A stretch of DNA of 64,000 bases from an uncultured Bacteroidota bacterium (GCA_903938445.1 CAJADG010000052.1:1-64000), one strand, 5' to 3'. Shown: positions 23,730 to 34,350, counted from the stretch's first letter. Translations and numbers: made by a program. Notes: generated by a model not told the origin, from the letters alone.

Positions 23730-23936
23730 ATGGACACTTCAAAAATGATCAAAGCTTATTGCTTAAAAACAAAAGAAAAAAATGTACCAATGCATGACGC
23801 TGTTATCACTAAAACTGCAAAAGGCGGTTATATGGCAGGCGGTCACGATGGTAAAGGAAATAAAATGGCTGCAATCATGAGCGAAGCAAATGCATTAAAA
23901 GCAATTGCTGACGGAGTAGCTACAAAAGGTTTCTAG
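23730..23936 (+). CDS. 68-aa basic small protein resembling a Cys-depleted DUF5679-type zinc ribbon
   Basis: MDTSKMIKAYCLKTKEKNVPMHDAVITKTAKGGYMAGGHDGKGNKMAAIMSEANALKAIADGVATKGF; good coding context, purine-rich leader and downstream terminator. Confidence 0.7.
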   Translation: MDTSKMIKAYCLKTKEKNVPMHDAVITKTAKGGYMAGGHDGKGNKMAAIMSEANALKAIADGVATKGF

Positions 23937-23962
23937 TATACAGCTTTAAAAGCTCAACTATA

Positions 23963-23994
23963 AAAAAGCCGCTGATTAATCAGTGGCTTTTTTA
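23963..23994 (+). terminator. terminator after the 68-aa ORF
   Basis: AAAAAAGCCGCTGATTAATCAGTGGCTTTTTT, near-perfect palindrome with T-run. Confidence 0.85.
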
Positions 23995-23996
23995 TT

Positions 23997-26900
23997 TTAC
24001 CCCACCAACCCGTTGTACATTTTTTGTAAGGTTCTTAAACAGGCTTCCATGCCCTTGATATCCTTTACAATTAAGATAAAGGTTTTTCCTACCTGCTTAA
24101 AGTGGGCATTGTTCATAGAAGTTTGGGTAAAGCCCAATAAATTTTTGAAAGTTTCACTTTCAAAATAAGGAGAGTCTGGACGATTAATAAAGAAACATCT
24201 TAAAGTCTCCTCTTTTAAAGTCATCTTTTCAAATCCCAAAGCAATAGCTAACCTTCTGCATTGAATGGTTATAAATAAATCGTTCACAGGTTCCGGCAAA
24301 GGACCAAAACGATCTACTAATTCTAATTTCATTTGTTCCAACTCAGTATCATCTTCGGACTGATCAAGTCTTGTATATAAAGAAAGTCTTTCGCCAATAT
24401 TTTCAACATAGCTGTCTGGAATCATTATTTCCAAATCGGTATCAATGGTACAATCCGATACAAAATCATCCTGTTTACTTATTTCCTCTTTAAATAATTC
24501 TTGAAAGTCAGAACGCTTTAATTCACGAACTGCTTCAGCTAATATTTTTTGATACATTTCAAATCCAATCTCCGCCATAAATCCACTTTGCTCTCCTCCC
24601 AATAAATTTCCTGCACCGCGTATATCCAAATCACGCATAGCAATTTGAAAACCACTTCCCAACTCACTAAATTGTTCTAAGGTTTGTAATCGCTTACGAG
24701 AATCCTCAGGTAATACGCTCATTGGTGGGGCTAATAAATAACAGAATGCTTTTTTGTTACTACGACCTACTCTACCCCTTAACTGGTGTAAATCACTTAA
24801 TCCAAAATGATGCGCATTGTTCACTATGATGGTGTTAACGTTTGGAATATCAACTCCACTTTCTACAATATTTGTGCAAACCAATACATCATATCTGCGT
24901 TCAATAAAATCAAATATTTTTTCTTCCAACTGATGCCCTTCTAATTGACCATGTGCAAATCCAATGCTTAAATCGGGACATAATTTTTGAATCATGGCGC
25001 ACATTTCAGCCAATCCCTGCACTCTATTATGAATAAAAAATACCTGTCCTCCACGTTCGGTTTCATAATAAATAGTTTCTCTAATGACATCCTCATGAAA
25101 CACTTGCACTTCGGTATGAATGGGCTGTCTATTCGCAGGGGGCGTATTAATTATACTTAAGTCTCGTGCACCCATTAAACTAAAATGTAAGGTTCTTGGA
25201 ATAGGCGTTGCCGTCAATGTTAAGCAATCTACTGTAGTTCTTAAGGTTTTTAATTTTTCTTTATGTGCTACACCAAATTTTTGTTCTTCATCAATAATCA
25301 TCAATCCCAAATCCTTAAAAGCCACTTCTTTTCCCAATATACCATGAGTTCCTACTAAAATATCAATTTTACCTTCCTTTACTTTTTCAATGGTTTCTTT
25401 TTTCTCTTTGGAAGATTTAAAACGGTTCATATAATCTACCGTGACTGGAAAGTCTTTTAATCTTTCTTTAAAAGTTTTATAATGTTGAAATGCTAAAATG
25501 GTAGTAGGTACTAAAACTGCCACTTGCTTTCCATCAATAGCTGCTTTAAATGCAGCACGCACCGCCACTTCCGTTTTCCCAAATCCTACATCACCACAAA
25601 CCAATCGATCCATCGGAGCAGCTTGCTCCATATCTTTTTTTACATCTGCAATGGCCTTTGCCTGATCAATGGTATCCTCGTACATGAAAGAGGCTTCTAA
25701 TTCGTGTATCATGTAGTTATCCGGTGTAAACGCAAAGCCAGCCTGCGCTTTACGATGTGCATATAATTTAATTAAATCAAATGCGATGGCTTTTACTTTA
25801 GCCTTGGTTTTTTCTTTTAATTTAACCCATGCATCAGAACCCAGTTTATTCACTTTAGGAGGTGCTCCTTCCTTACCTGTATATTTTGATATTTTATGCA
25901 ATGAATTAATGTTCACATATAAAATATCACTGTCTTTGTAAATGATTCTTACCGCTTCCTGGGCATGCCCATTGACATCAATTTTTTGCAGCCCACTATA
26001 CACGCCTACTCCATGATCGATATGCGTTACATAATCTCCAGGTTGTAGGTCACGTAAGGTTCTTAAAGTAATGGCCTTACTTTTACTATAGGCTTGTTTT
26101 ACTTTAAACTTATGATAACGTTGAAAAATTTGATGATCCGTATAGCAAACCATTTTATGATCATGGTCAATAAATCCTTCATGAATGCTTTTTACAATTG
26201 AGACAAATTGAATATCTGTTTTAAGATCCGTAAAAATAGCATGTAATCTTTCCAATTGTTTTGCTTGCTCGGCAAATAAATATAAAGTGTAACCTTGCTT
26301 TTCAAGTTCTTGTAAGTTGGCAATTAAATACTGAAACTGTCTATTAAAAACAGGTTGAGACTGAGTATTAAAAGCAATTTTTTCTACAGATAAATGTTGG
26401 TGAAACCCCCATTCTATCAAGGTATGCTTGGTAATTTTTGCTTCCGTATCAGTTACTAATTCAAAATCATCGATATGACTTTCTTTTTTATGAGAATCGT
26501 TTTCATCTGCCTTATTCATGGCAGCGTGATGTGTAATAAATGTTTCCAACGCCTCATGTTGATCCAACCCTTTTTGTTTAATCACATCCCAATCTTTTAA
26601 CCAAATAATGGTATCGTTGGAAAGAAAGTCTAACAAAGGAATTTTTTGGGTATCTTCAAATTGAGTGGTTACATTGGGAATAATATTTACCTGTAATAAT
26701 TTACGCTCACTTAACTGCGATGCGGGATCAAAAAGCCTTATACTATCTACTTCTTCTCCAAATAATTCAATACGATAAGGCTTTTCATTTCCAAAAGAAT
26801 AAATATCTAAAATTCCTCCTCTTAATGCAAATTGTCCTGGCTCATATACAAAATCGGTACGCTCAAAACCATAGTCAACCATTTGTTGCATCATTGCATT

Positions 26901-27383
26901 TAAGTCTAAATGATCATTGGTTTTAATTTGAATTATATTAAGCTGTAAGGTCTTTGCCATTACAACTTTTTCAAATAAAGCCTCCGGATAAGTAACTACT
27001 ATTTTTTTATTACCACCCATAGAAATTTTAGTCAATGCCTCCGTCCTTAACATAACATGCGAAGGATTCAAGACACTAAAATTATGTGGAGACTTAAAGG
27101 AAGAAGGGAAATAAAATAAATCTAGTGCGCCAGTAACACTTTCGATAGAGTTAAAAAAATAAGCCGCCTCTTCGGCATCACTTAGTACAACAAGGTGATT
27201 TAAATTGGCCGTTTTATCATTGGTAAAGATGGCTTGCAAAACAAAAGCCGCAGCCGATCCATTTAAATTTTGAAGAAATGCCTGAAAAGGATTTTCGTTA
27301 TGCTTGGACATAGCTATCCTGTCCACCAAATTATTTAGGAGGGGGGATTTTTCTAAACGCTCAAATAAGGAATCCTCGTTCAT
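23997..27383 (-). CDS. mfd: transcription-repair coupling factor
   Basis: RecG-like helicase motifs (DRLVCGDVGFGKTEVAVRAAFKA, IIDEEQKFGVAHKEKLK, LTATPIPRTLHFSLMGARDLSIINTPPANR) plus UvrB-like N-terminus and CarD-like RID (LQPGDYVTHIDHGVGVYSGL). Confidence 0.97.
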   Translation of the reverse strand: MNEDSLFERLEKSPLLNNLVDRIAMSKHNENPFQAFLQNLNGSAAAFVLQAIFTNDKTANLNHLVVLSDAEEAAYFFNSIESVTGALDLFYFPSSFKSPHNFSVLNPSHVMLRTEALTKISMGGNKKIVVTYPEALFEKVVMAKTLQLNIIQIKTNDHLDLNAMMQQMVDYGFERTDFVYEPGQFALRGGILDIYSFGNEKPYRIELFGEEVDSIRLFDPASQLSERKLLQVNIIPNVTTQFEDTQKIPLLDFLSNDTIIWLKDWDVIKQKGLDQHEALETFITHHAAMNKADENDSHKKESHIDDFELVTDTEAKITKHTLIEWGFHQHLSVEKIAFNTQSQPVFNRQFQYLIANLQELEKQGYTLYLFAEQAKQLERLHAIFTDLKTDIQFVSIVKSIHEGFIDHDHKMVCYTDHQIFQRYHKFKVKQAYSKSKAITLRTLRDLQPGDYVTHIDHGVGVYSGLQKIDVNGHAQEAVRIIYKDSDILYVNINSLHKISKYTGKEGAPPKVNKLGSDAWVKLKEKTKAKVKAIAFDLIKLYAHRKAQAGFAFTPDNYMIHELEASFMYEDTIDQAKAIADVKKDMEQAAPMDRLVCGDVGFGKTEVAVRAAFKAAIDGKQVAVLVPTTILAFQHYKTFKERLKDFPVTVDYMNRFKSSKEKKETIEKVKEGKIDILVGTHGILGKEVAFKDLGLMIIDEEQKFGVAHKEKLKTLRTTVDCLTLTATPIPRTLHFSLMGARDLSIINTPPANRQPIHTEVQVFHEDVIRETIYYETERGGQVFFIHNRVQGLAEMCAMIQKLCPDLSIGFAHGQLEGHQLEEKIFDFIERRYDVLVCTNIVESGVDIPNVNTIIVNNAHHFGLSDLHQLRGRVGRSNKKAFCYLLAPPMSVLPEDSRKRLQTLEQFSELGSGFQIAMRDLDIRGAGNLLGGEQSGFMAEIGFEMYQKILAEAVRELKRSDFQELFKEEISKQDDFVSDCTIDTDLEIMIPDSYVENIGERLSLYTRLDQSEDDTELEQMKLELVDRFGPLPEPVNDLFITIQCRRLAIALGFEKMTLKEETLRCFFINRPDSPYFESETFKNLLGFTQTSMNNAHFKQVGKTFILIVKDIKGMEACLRTLQKMYNGLVG

Positions 27384-27431
27384 ACCGTCATAACAAAGAT
27401 ACCTATCCTATTGTTTAAATCAGCCAAAATC

Positions 27432-27899
27432 TTATTCATAACTTGAATTTACTTTGACTTCAATATCTAATTCAGTTTTTTCGTTTTGTTTTGTTTCAAT
27501 GATTGACACCCAATTTTTACCTGAATAAAATGGAACGTAATACCCATTTTCATATTTAACAAACACACTATACCTCCCAGGATGTAAATACAAGGAATAA
27601 GCACCTGTTTTATCAGCGTGTGCCGAATCTACTAAAGTGGAATTTATTTTTGATACAATTGGCCCTGGTTGCAGCCCCTCCTCAATTTGATTTGTGGTAG
27701 TGGGTTCGTAAATATAAAGCGTTGTTTCAAGAGGCCTACCCTTGGCTTTAGGTTTATCTAACAAGGGCATATTATTGAATTTATGCTCATAAATATGGCC
27801 AGAAAAATTTGATTTTATTAAATTTTTAGGAATTTTTCCGCAGTTTATCGAAAGCATGAAAATGCTTACCATCATTGTTAACCCTAAACAATTTCGCAT
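27432..27899 (-). CDS. putative lipoprotein of unknown function
   Basis: N-terminal hydrophobic segment with lipobox LSINC; C-terminal region AYSLYLHPGRYSVFVKYENGYYVPFYSGKNW suggests a carboxypeptidase-regulatory/transthyretin-like fold. Confidence 0.6.
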   Translation of the reverse strand: MRNCLGLTMMVSIFMLSINCGKIPKNLIKSNFSGHIYEHKFNNMPLLDKPKAKGRPLETTLYIYEPTTTNQIEEGLQPGPIVSKINSTLVDSAHADKTGAYSLYLHPGRYSVFVKYENGYYVPFYSGKNWVSIIETKQNEKTELDIEVKVNSSYE

Positions 27900-27995
27900 A
27901 AGTACATTTTAAACTAAAATTACGCCAAAAATATTCGAGAATTGATTGTAATTTTAATAGTCTCAAGGAGATGACTGATTAATAATCAACCTACT

Positions 27996-30900
27996 ATGCA
28001 AAAATCGTTTTTTACTTTTATTTTAAGCGCTTTTATCATTTCAAATGGTGTTGCACAAAGCGAAACTAAATCCTTTGTTTTAAATAATTCCGCTCGTTCA
28101 TTTGAAACCAATTCAAGAGCAAGTTTCAGTGAAGCAGTTATAAAATCAAAAGAAAAGGGATGGCCATTACAATATAAATCTAGAAATAATCAAACTGTTA
28201 ATTTGGTGGGTATTGATCTATATGGTCAACCTATCTATTTAACTACTTACCAAGATCCTGTTCAAGCTATTACAATCAATGCGAATCAATTATGGAATGG
28301 GGGAAGCAGCGGGTTAAATTTAAGTGGATCTACCGATTCCATTACCAATAGAATCGGAGTTTGGGATGAAGGATCACCTAGACTTTCTCACTTTGAATTA
28401 AATGGGAAAATTACTGTAAAAGATAATTCAACAAAAGTTTCAGATCATCCAACGCATGTTGCTGGAATTATTATGGCAAAGGGTTACAATCCTCTTGCAA
28501 AAGGAATGTCTTATGGGATTAAAGGTGCTTATGCATATGATTGGAATAATGATGCTTCCGAAATGGCTGCTGCAGCAGCAAATGGATTATTATTTTCAAA
28601 TCATTCCTACGGAACTGTTTGTGGATGGGATTATAATTCAGATTCTTCAAGATGGGAATTCAGTGGAAGATGGAATGAAAAAGAAGATTATAAATTTGGG
28701 CTCTATAATGAAAGTGCCCAAATTTATGATTCTATAGCCTACAACGCACCTTATTATTTAATTGTAAAATCATCTGGAAATAATAGAACTAGTAATGGGC
28801 CAGCAGTTGGACAAACTTATTGGCGTAGAGATCAAAATGGAAAATTATATAATGCAGGAAATAGACCCGATAGCTTAAGTAGTAATAATACCTACGATGT
28901 AATTCCAACGGATGCCAATGCAAAAAATATATTAACTGTTGGTGCTATTTCACCCATAAGTGCAGGATATTTAAAAACGGCTGATGCTACAATGACTTCA
29001 TTTAGCTCTTGGGGGCCAACGGACGATGGACGAATAAAACCAGATATTGTTACGGATGGCTTATCAGTTTACTCTTCGATTAGTACAAACGACTCTAGCT
29101 ACGCCTATTTAAGTGGGACATCAATGGCAGCACCTGGCGCAGCAGGATCATTACTGCTTTTACAAGAATTAAGTCAAAGATTAACCCCTAATAAATTTAT
29201 TAAGGCTGCAACTATAAAAGCACTTGCAATACATACCGCTAATGAAGCTGGTGCTAACCCAGGTCCCGATTATAAATTTGGATGGGGTGTATTGAATGAT
29301 GCTGAGGCTGCCAATGTTTTAAACAACGCTCTTACGAGTAATAATAATAGTAACAGTGTTGACTTAGTGTATGAAAATAATTTACAAAATGGTCAGACCT
29401 ATAATTTAAATGTAATCGCTTCTGGTATTAAACCTTTAAAAGCTACTGTCGTTTGGACAGACGTGAAAGGAAATCCAACCAATGTATTAAATGATACTAC
29501 CCATCAATTAGTGAATGATTTAGATTTAGTCATTAAAAAAGGAGCTACTATATATTATCCTTGGACATTAAATAGATCCGCACCTGATAATCCTGCAGTA
29601 AGAGGAATAAATAGTATTGACAATGTCGAAAAGGTGGAAATTGATTCTACTCTTATTGGTAATGCTTATACCATTTCAGTAAATCATAAAGGTACATTAG
29701 CGAGAGGTCAGCAATCATACTCTTTAATAGTGAGTGGTGCTGGTGGAATCGCTTATTGTACATCTTCCGCTACTTCAAATGCTGGAACAAGAATGGATAG
29801 CGTCAGTTTTAATAATATTCAATATACCAATAACTCTAGCAATCAATATATAGACAATACTAATCTATTTATAAATGGAGAACCGGGAGGTAATATCCCT
29901 GTTTTCATTAAATTAGGAAGTACAGATGCAACCAATAATACAAGATTTGTTAAAATATTTATTGACTTCAACAATAACGGAAAATTTGATTCTACTGAAA
30001 ATGTTTTAACAAGTTCGGAACTTACCAATGGCAACTATATATCTACAATAAGTTTACCTAGCAATTTAGCCATTGGGAAACTGTTTAAATTTAGAGTGGT
30101 AGTAATGGAAACTAGTATCAGTAGCAACGTTAATGCATGTGGATCCTATACGATAGGCGAAACACAAGACTATACTTTAAAAATTAATAGTGCGTCCAAT
30201 GATTTACAAGTAAGTGATATTATCAACCCAACTGCTGGAGTATGTAAAAAAGCAGTTCAATATGTAACCATTAAATTGGTAAACAATGGGTCTACCAATC
30301 AGTCCAATATTCCTGTAAGCTTAATTGTAAAAAAAGGGAACGTTACTATTTTAAATATCAATGAAACATTTACTGGTCGTCTCAATGGATTTGAAAATAT
30401 GACTTACACATTTCAAAAGCCAATTTCAATTGATGCTAATACCAGCTATATTATAACTGCATCAGTTAATATTAATAATGACCAACAGCCAAGCAATAAT
30501 TCTTTGACCACTACAATTGTAAGTGCCGCTGAGATAGCAGCACCACAAGGGACTGCAGTAATTTGTAATGGAGTAATGCGTTTGAATGTATCTAATCCAA
30601 CTTCAGGTTCGAATTATTATTGGTATGATAGTAGTAATTTGTATAATCCTATCGTAATTGGCAATAGTGTTGGAGCTTCCAATTCAAGCAATAAAGTATA
30701 TGTAGCACAAGGATACCAAGCTACCCTCCCTCCACTCACAAATACCAGTTTAAATGGAGGAGGCGGTTATAATGTTTTTAGTGGTAGTTTTATGAAAATA
30801 AATACAACCCAGGCCTTAACCTTAGAAACAACTAAACTTTACTCCAGTTATCCAGGTAAAGTTGATTTTATTTTAGGTACACTTGGGACTTTTAACAGTG

Positions 30901-31781
30901 ACAATACATTCACTTATTTTCCCATACAAACTGTTTCTTTAAATGTTCCTGCAAGTAGCCCTTCACCAACTCCTGGACCTTCAACCTATGTAGCTGGTGA
31001 CACTGGCCGTATTTATGCATTGAATTTAAATATACCTCAGGCAGGTGATTACATAGTTATTTTCAGAAGTGATAGTGCCTCCATATTTAGAAACAATGGA
31101 GCACCCGATCCAACCTACCCTTTAGGACCTAACCATATTATAAGTTTTACTGGCAATAGTGCAATGCCTACGACAGCTAATCCGAATGCAAATTTTCAAA
31201 ATTATTTTTATTTCTTTTACAATATGCAAGTGAGTTCAACTGATTGTATGAGCGCTGCAACACTTGTTAATGTTACAACAAACAGCAAACCTACCATAAC
31301 ACAAAGTGGGGATAGTCTTATCAGTTCAGTGGGTAGCGGATATCAATGGTATATGAATGATTCATTGATTAATGGCGCCACAAAACAATCTTATAAGCCT
31401 TTGAGAAATGCGATGTATAAGGTAGCTACGATAACGATTGCGGGAGATTGTCAAAATATATCAGATAATAAACTAATTTTGGTAACGGATATTGCTGAAG
31501 CGAGTGCTAAAGAAATAAACCTTAAGATTACATCTGACGATTATGTCGAAAACATCATTAAAGGAAATTCATTTTACATTCAATTTAGTAATATTCAAAC
31601 CCAAAAAATTTCATTAGAAATAATAAATTCAATGGGTAATAAGGTTTTCCAAAAAGAAAACTTAATAAACCAACAGGCTCCGCAGCATATTTCTATTGAT
31701 AGCTTGACTACAGGTATTTACTTTGTTAAAATCTATGCTAACAATAAAGTGTATGTCCAAAGAGTTTTTATTACTAATTAA
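27996..31781 (+). CDS. secreted S8 (subtilisin) family peptidase with GEVED-like domain and type IX sorting domain
   Basis: Catalytic motifs IGVWDEG (Asp), HPTHVAGIIMA (His), LSGTSMAAPGAAGS (Ser); GEVED-like VKIFIDFNNNGKFDSTENV...GETQDYTLKI; C-terminal LTTGIYFVKIYANNKVYVQRVFI. Confidence 0.9.
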   Translation: MQKSFFTFILSAFIISNGVAQSETKSFVLNNSARSFETNSRASFSEAVIKSKEKGWPLQYKSRNNQTVNLVGIDLYGQPIYLTTYQDPVQAITINANQLWNGGSSGLNLSGSTDSITNRIGVWDEGSPRLSHFELNGKITVKDNSTKVSDHPTHVAGIIMAKGYNPLAKGMSYGIKGAYAYDWNNDASEMAAAAANGLLFSNHSYGTVCGWDYNSDSSRWEFSGRWNEKEDYKFGLYNESAQIYDSIAYNAPYYLIVKSSGNNRTSNGPAVGQTYWRRDQNGKLYNAGNRPDSLSSNNTYDVIPTDANAKNILTVGAISPISAGYLKTADATMTSFSSWGPTDDGRIKPDIVTDGLSVYSSISTNDSSYAYLSGTSMAAPGAAGSLLLLQELSQRLTPNKFIKAATIKALAIHTANEAGANPGPDYKFGWGVLNDAEAANVLNNALTSNNNSNSVDLVYENNLQNGQTYNLNVIASGIKPLKATVVWTDVKGNPTNVLNDTTHQLVNDLDLVIKKGATIYYPWTLNRSAPDNPAVRGINSIDNVEKVEIDSTLIGNAYTISVNHKGTLARGQQSYSLIVSGAGGIAYCTSSATSNAGTRMDSVSFNNIQYTNNSSNQYIDNTNLFINGEPGGNIPVFIKLGSTDATNNTRFVKIFIDFNNNGKFDSTENVLTSSELTNGNYISTISLPSNLAIGKLFKFRVVVMETSISSNVNACGSYTIGETQDYTLKINSASNDLQVSDIINPTAGVCKKAVQYVTIKLVNNGSTNQSNIPVSLIVKKGNVTILNINETFTGRLNGFENMTYTFQKPISIDANTSYIITASVNINNDQQPSNNSLTTTIVSAAEIAAPQGTAVICNGVMRLNVSNPTSGSNYYWYDSSNLYNPIVIGNSVGASNSSNKVYVAQGYQATLPPLTNTSLNGGGGYNVFSGSFMKINTTQALTLETTKLYSSYPGKVDFILGTLGTFNSDNTFTYFPIQTVSLNVPASSPSPTPGPSTYVAGDTGRIYALNLNIPQAGDYIVIFRSDSASIFRNNGAPDPTYPLGPNHIISFTGNSAMPTTANPNANFQNYFYFFYNMQVSSTDCMSAATLVNVTTNSKPTITQSGDSLISSVGSGYQWYMNDSLINGATKQSYKPLRNAMYKVATITIAGDCQNISDNKLILVTDIAEASAKEINLKITSDDYVENIIKGNSFYIQFSNIQTQKISLEIINSMGNKVFQKENLINQQAPQHISIDSLTTGIYFVKIYANNKVYVQRVFITN

Positions 31782-31794
31782 TTAAACATTGGTT

Positions 31795-32523
31795 ATGGCA
31801 CTTGAATGGGTGGAAGGAGTAATTACTAAAATTGAAAATGAAACTCCCAATACAAAAAGATTTTATTTCGAAATTCCAAGTCTTGAAAAATTTGACTTTA
31901 TTCCTGGTCAATTTGTAACATTAGACTTGCCAATTCATGAGCAAAAAAATAAAAGATGGAGAAGTTATTCAATTTCTTCTGCTCCTAACGGAACAAATAC
32001 ATTTGAATTAGTAATTGTCCATTTAGAAGGGGGTTTAGGAACTACTTACTTATTTAACGAAGTAACTGTGGGTTCAAAAATTACGCTTAGAGGTCCTCAA
32101 GGTGTGTTTACATTACCAAAGAACTTTGACAGCGATGTTTATTTTATTTGTACAGGAACTGGTATCGCACCTTTCCGTTCTATGATCACCTATATTCACG
32201 AAAATAAAATTGCACATAACAATATTCACTTAATTTTTGGATGTCGCAAATTCGAGGATGGCTTATATATTGATGAATTAAAAGCTTTAGAGGCGAAAGA
32301 GCCAGGCTTCCATTTTCATCCTTGTTACTCTAGAGAAACTGAAGTGCCTACAGGATCACATAGCGGCTATGTACACCCTGTATACCAAGAATTATTAAAG
32401 CATAATAAAGAAACTGCACATGTTTGGTTATGTGGCTGGAAAGCAATGATTGATGATGCACGAAAAAACATGACAGAGTTAGGCTTGGACAAAAAACAAG
32501 TTCACTTTGAATCTTTCGGATAG
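31795..32523 (+). CDS. ferredoxin--NADP reductase-like FAD/NAD-binding oxidoreductase
   Basis: FIPGQFVTLDL, RWRSYSISSAPN, FICTGTGIAPFRSMI, HVWLCGWKAMIDDARKNM. Confidence 0.88.
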   Translation: MALEWVEGVITKIENETPNTKRFYFEIPSLEKFDFIPGQFVTLDLPIHEQKNKRWRSYSISSAPNGTNTFELVIVHLEGGLGTTYLFNEVTVGSKITLRGPQGVFTLPKNFDSDVYFICTGTGIAPFRSMITYIHENKIAHNNIHLIFGCRKFEDGLYIDELKALEAKEPGFHFHPCYSRETEVPTGSHSGYVHPVYQELLKHNKETAHVWLCGWKAMIDDARKNMTELGLDKKQVHFESFG

Positions 32524-32543
32524 TCCAACTGCATTGAAATATT

Positions 32544-32574
32544 TAAAAGCCTCGATTTATCGGGGCTTTTTTAA
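32544..32574 (+). terminator. terminator after the oxidoreductase gene
   Basis: AAAAGCCTCGATTTATCGGGGCTTTTTT. Confidence 0.85.
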
Positions 32575-32606
32575 TGTCTTAACATACTTATTTCTAGACG
32601 CGCAAT

Positions 32607-32808
32607 TTAGTGATATATAAAATGGCTTCATGAAACCAATTTCTTCTCTGCTCACCATTTACGCTAAAAATGAAATCTAGCATCTAAAATTGCGAACTCG
32701 CTTCGCTCAGACATGCGCAATTTATTAACGATGCTATCTCTCATTTTCTTAACGCTATGGCTCGGAGTTCAGAAATTTGTTTCATTGCGCCTTTTATTAT
32801 CCCACTAT
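32607..32808. repeat. ~200-bp imperfect palindromic element (MITE/REP-like or structured RNA)
   Basis: Left arm AGTGATATATAAAATGGCTTCATGAAACCAATTTCT...TAGCATCTAAAATTGCG aligns over ~90 nt with the reverse complement of the right arm (ATAGTGGGATAATAAAAGGCGCAATGAAACAAATTTCTGAACTCC...ATAGCATCGTTAATAAATTGCG); apex AACTCGCTTCGCTCAGACATG. Confidence 0.7.
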
Positions 32809-32824
32809 ATAAGTCGTAACATAA

Positions 32825-32855
32825 AAAATTCCGAAACGGTTGCTTCGGGATTAAG
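32825..32855 (-). terminator. terminator for glyS (minus strand)
   Basis: Minus strand reads CCCGAAGCAACCGTTTCGGAATTTTTT. Confidence 0.65.
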
Positions 32856-32875
32856 TATTCAAAAATAATTAATAA

Positions 32876-34324
32876 CTAGTTGATTGCATCTAGCACTAAT
32901 GATTTTACTTTACTCATCGGAATACGCTCCTGTGTCATAGAATCACGATGACGAATGGTAACGGTACCATCCTCCTTAGTTTGATGATCAATCGTTACGC
33001 AGAAAGGAGTCCCAATGGCATCCTGACGACGATATCTTTTACCGATAGCATCTTTTTCTTCATAAAAGCAATGAAACGATTTCTTACATTCGTCCATTAA
33101 TTCTTTTGCCAATTCTGGCAAACCATCTTTTTTAGTTAATGGTAAAATAGCTAATTTATTAGGTGCAATTCTTGCAGGCAAATGCAAAACCACTCTTGAA
33201 TCGGTAGTACCGTCTTCCTTATTAATAGTTTCTTCTTCATATGAATTAGACAAGATTAACAAGAACATTCTATCCAAACCAATAGAAGTTTCAATTACAT
33301 AAGGAATATAATGCTGATTAATTTCAGTGTCAAAGTATTGCATTTTCTTTTTGCTAAACTCCTGATGACGACTCAAATCAAAATCAGTTCTTGAGTGAAT
33401 GCCCTCTACTTCTTTAAAGCCAAATGGAAATTCATATTCTATATCCAAAGCAGCATCCGCGTAGTGTGCTAATTTAACGTGGTCATGAAAACGATATTTG
33501 TCAGCAGCAATACCCAAACTTAAATGCCACTTCATACGTTCATTCTTCCAGTGCTCATACCATTCTTTTTGCGTTCCTGGCTTAATGAAAAATTGCATTT
33601 CCATTTGCTCAAACTCTCTCATTCTAAAGATAAACTGACGGGCTACAATTTCATTTCTGAATGCTTTACCAGTTTGTGCAATACCAAAAGGAATTTTCAT
33701 CCTAGCAGTCTTTTGCACATTCAAAAAGTTCACAAAAATACCTTGTGCCGTTTCTGGTCTTAAATAAATAGTACTTGCCTCATCTGTTACAGAACCTAAT
33801 TCAGTAGAGAACATTAAATTAAATTGACGAATCTCCGTCCAGTTACCTGTTCCACTAACACTACAATGAATTTTATGGTCGTCAATTAATTTTTTTAAAC
33901 CAACATAGTCATCATTCGCCAATAAGGCATCCATATCAGCAATTAATTGATCGGCTCCCACTTGATCTCCTTTTTCGATCATTTTTTCAGCATGACCTTC
34001 AATTAAATGATCAACTCGATATCTTTTTTTACTGTCTTTATTATCTATTAAAGGGTCGCTAAAACTATCTACGTGTCCGCTTGCCTTCCAAGTAGTAGGA
34101 TGCATGAAAATAGCCGCATCGATACCAACTATATTTTCATTCATTTGTGTCATGGAATTCCACCAATAATCACGAATGTTCTTCTTTAATTGAGCACCAT
34201 AAGGACCGTAATCATAAACCGCACTAAGTCCATCGTAAATTTCACTACTAGGAAATACGAAACCATATTCCTTAGCATGGGAAATAATTGCTTGTAATGT
34301 ATTGTCTGTTGGGTTCTTACTCAT
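32876..34324 (-). CDS. glyS: glycine--tRNA ligase (class II, single-chain)
   Basis: MSKNPTDNTLQAIISHAKEYGFVFPSSEIYDGLSAVYDYGPYGAQLKKNI, YLRPETAQGIFVNFLNVQKTARMKIPFGIAQTGKAFRNEI. Internal Met 34324 preferred. Confidence 0.96.
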   Translation of the reverse strand: MSKNPTDNTLQAIISHAKEYGFVFPSSEIYDGLSAVYDYGPYGAQLKKNIRDYWWNSMTQMNENIVGIDAAIFMHPTTWKASGHVDSFSDPLIDNKDSKKRYRVDHLIEGHAEKMIEKGDQVGADQLIADMDALLANDDYVGLKKLIDDHKIHCSVSGTGNWTEIRQFNLMFSTELGSVTDEASTIYLRPETAQGIFVNFLNVQKTARMKIPFGIAQTGKAFRNEIVARQFIFRMREFEQMEMQFFIKPGTQKEWYEHWKNERMKWHLSLGIAADKYRFHDHVKLAHYADAALDIEYEFPFGFKEVEGIHSRTDFDLSRHQEFSKKKMQYFDTEINQHYIPYVIETSIGLDRMFLLILSNSYEEETINKEDGTTDSRVVLHLPARIAPNKLAILPLTKKDGLPELAKELMDECKKSFHCFYEEKDAIGKRYRRQDAIGTPFCVTIDHQTKEDGTVTIRHRDSMTQERIPMSKVKSLVLDAIN

Positions 34325-34350
34325 AGTTGGCAAAGATACGTAGTAATCAA

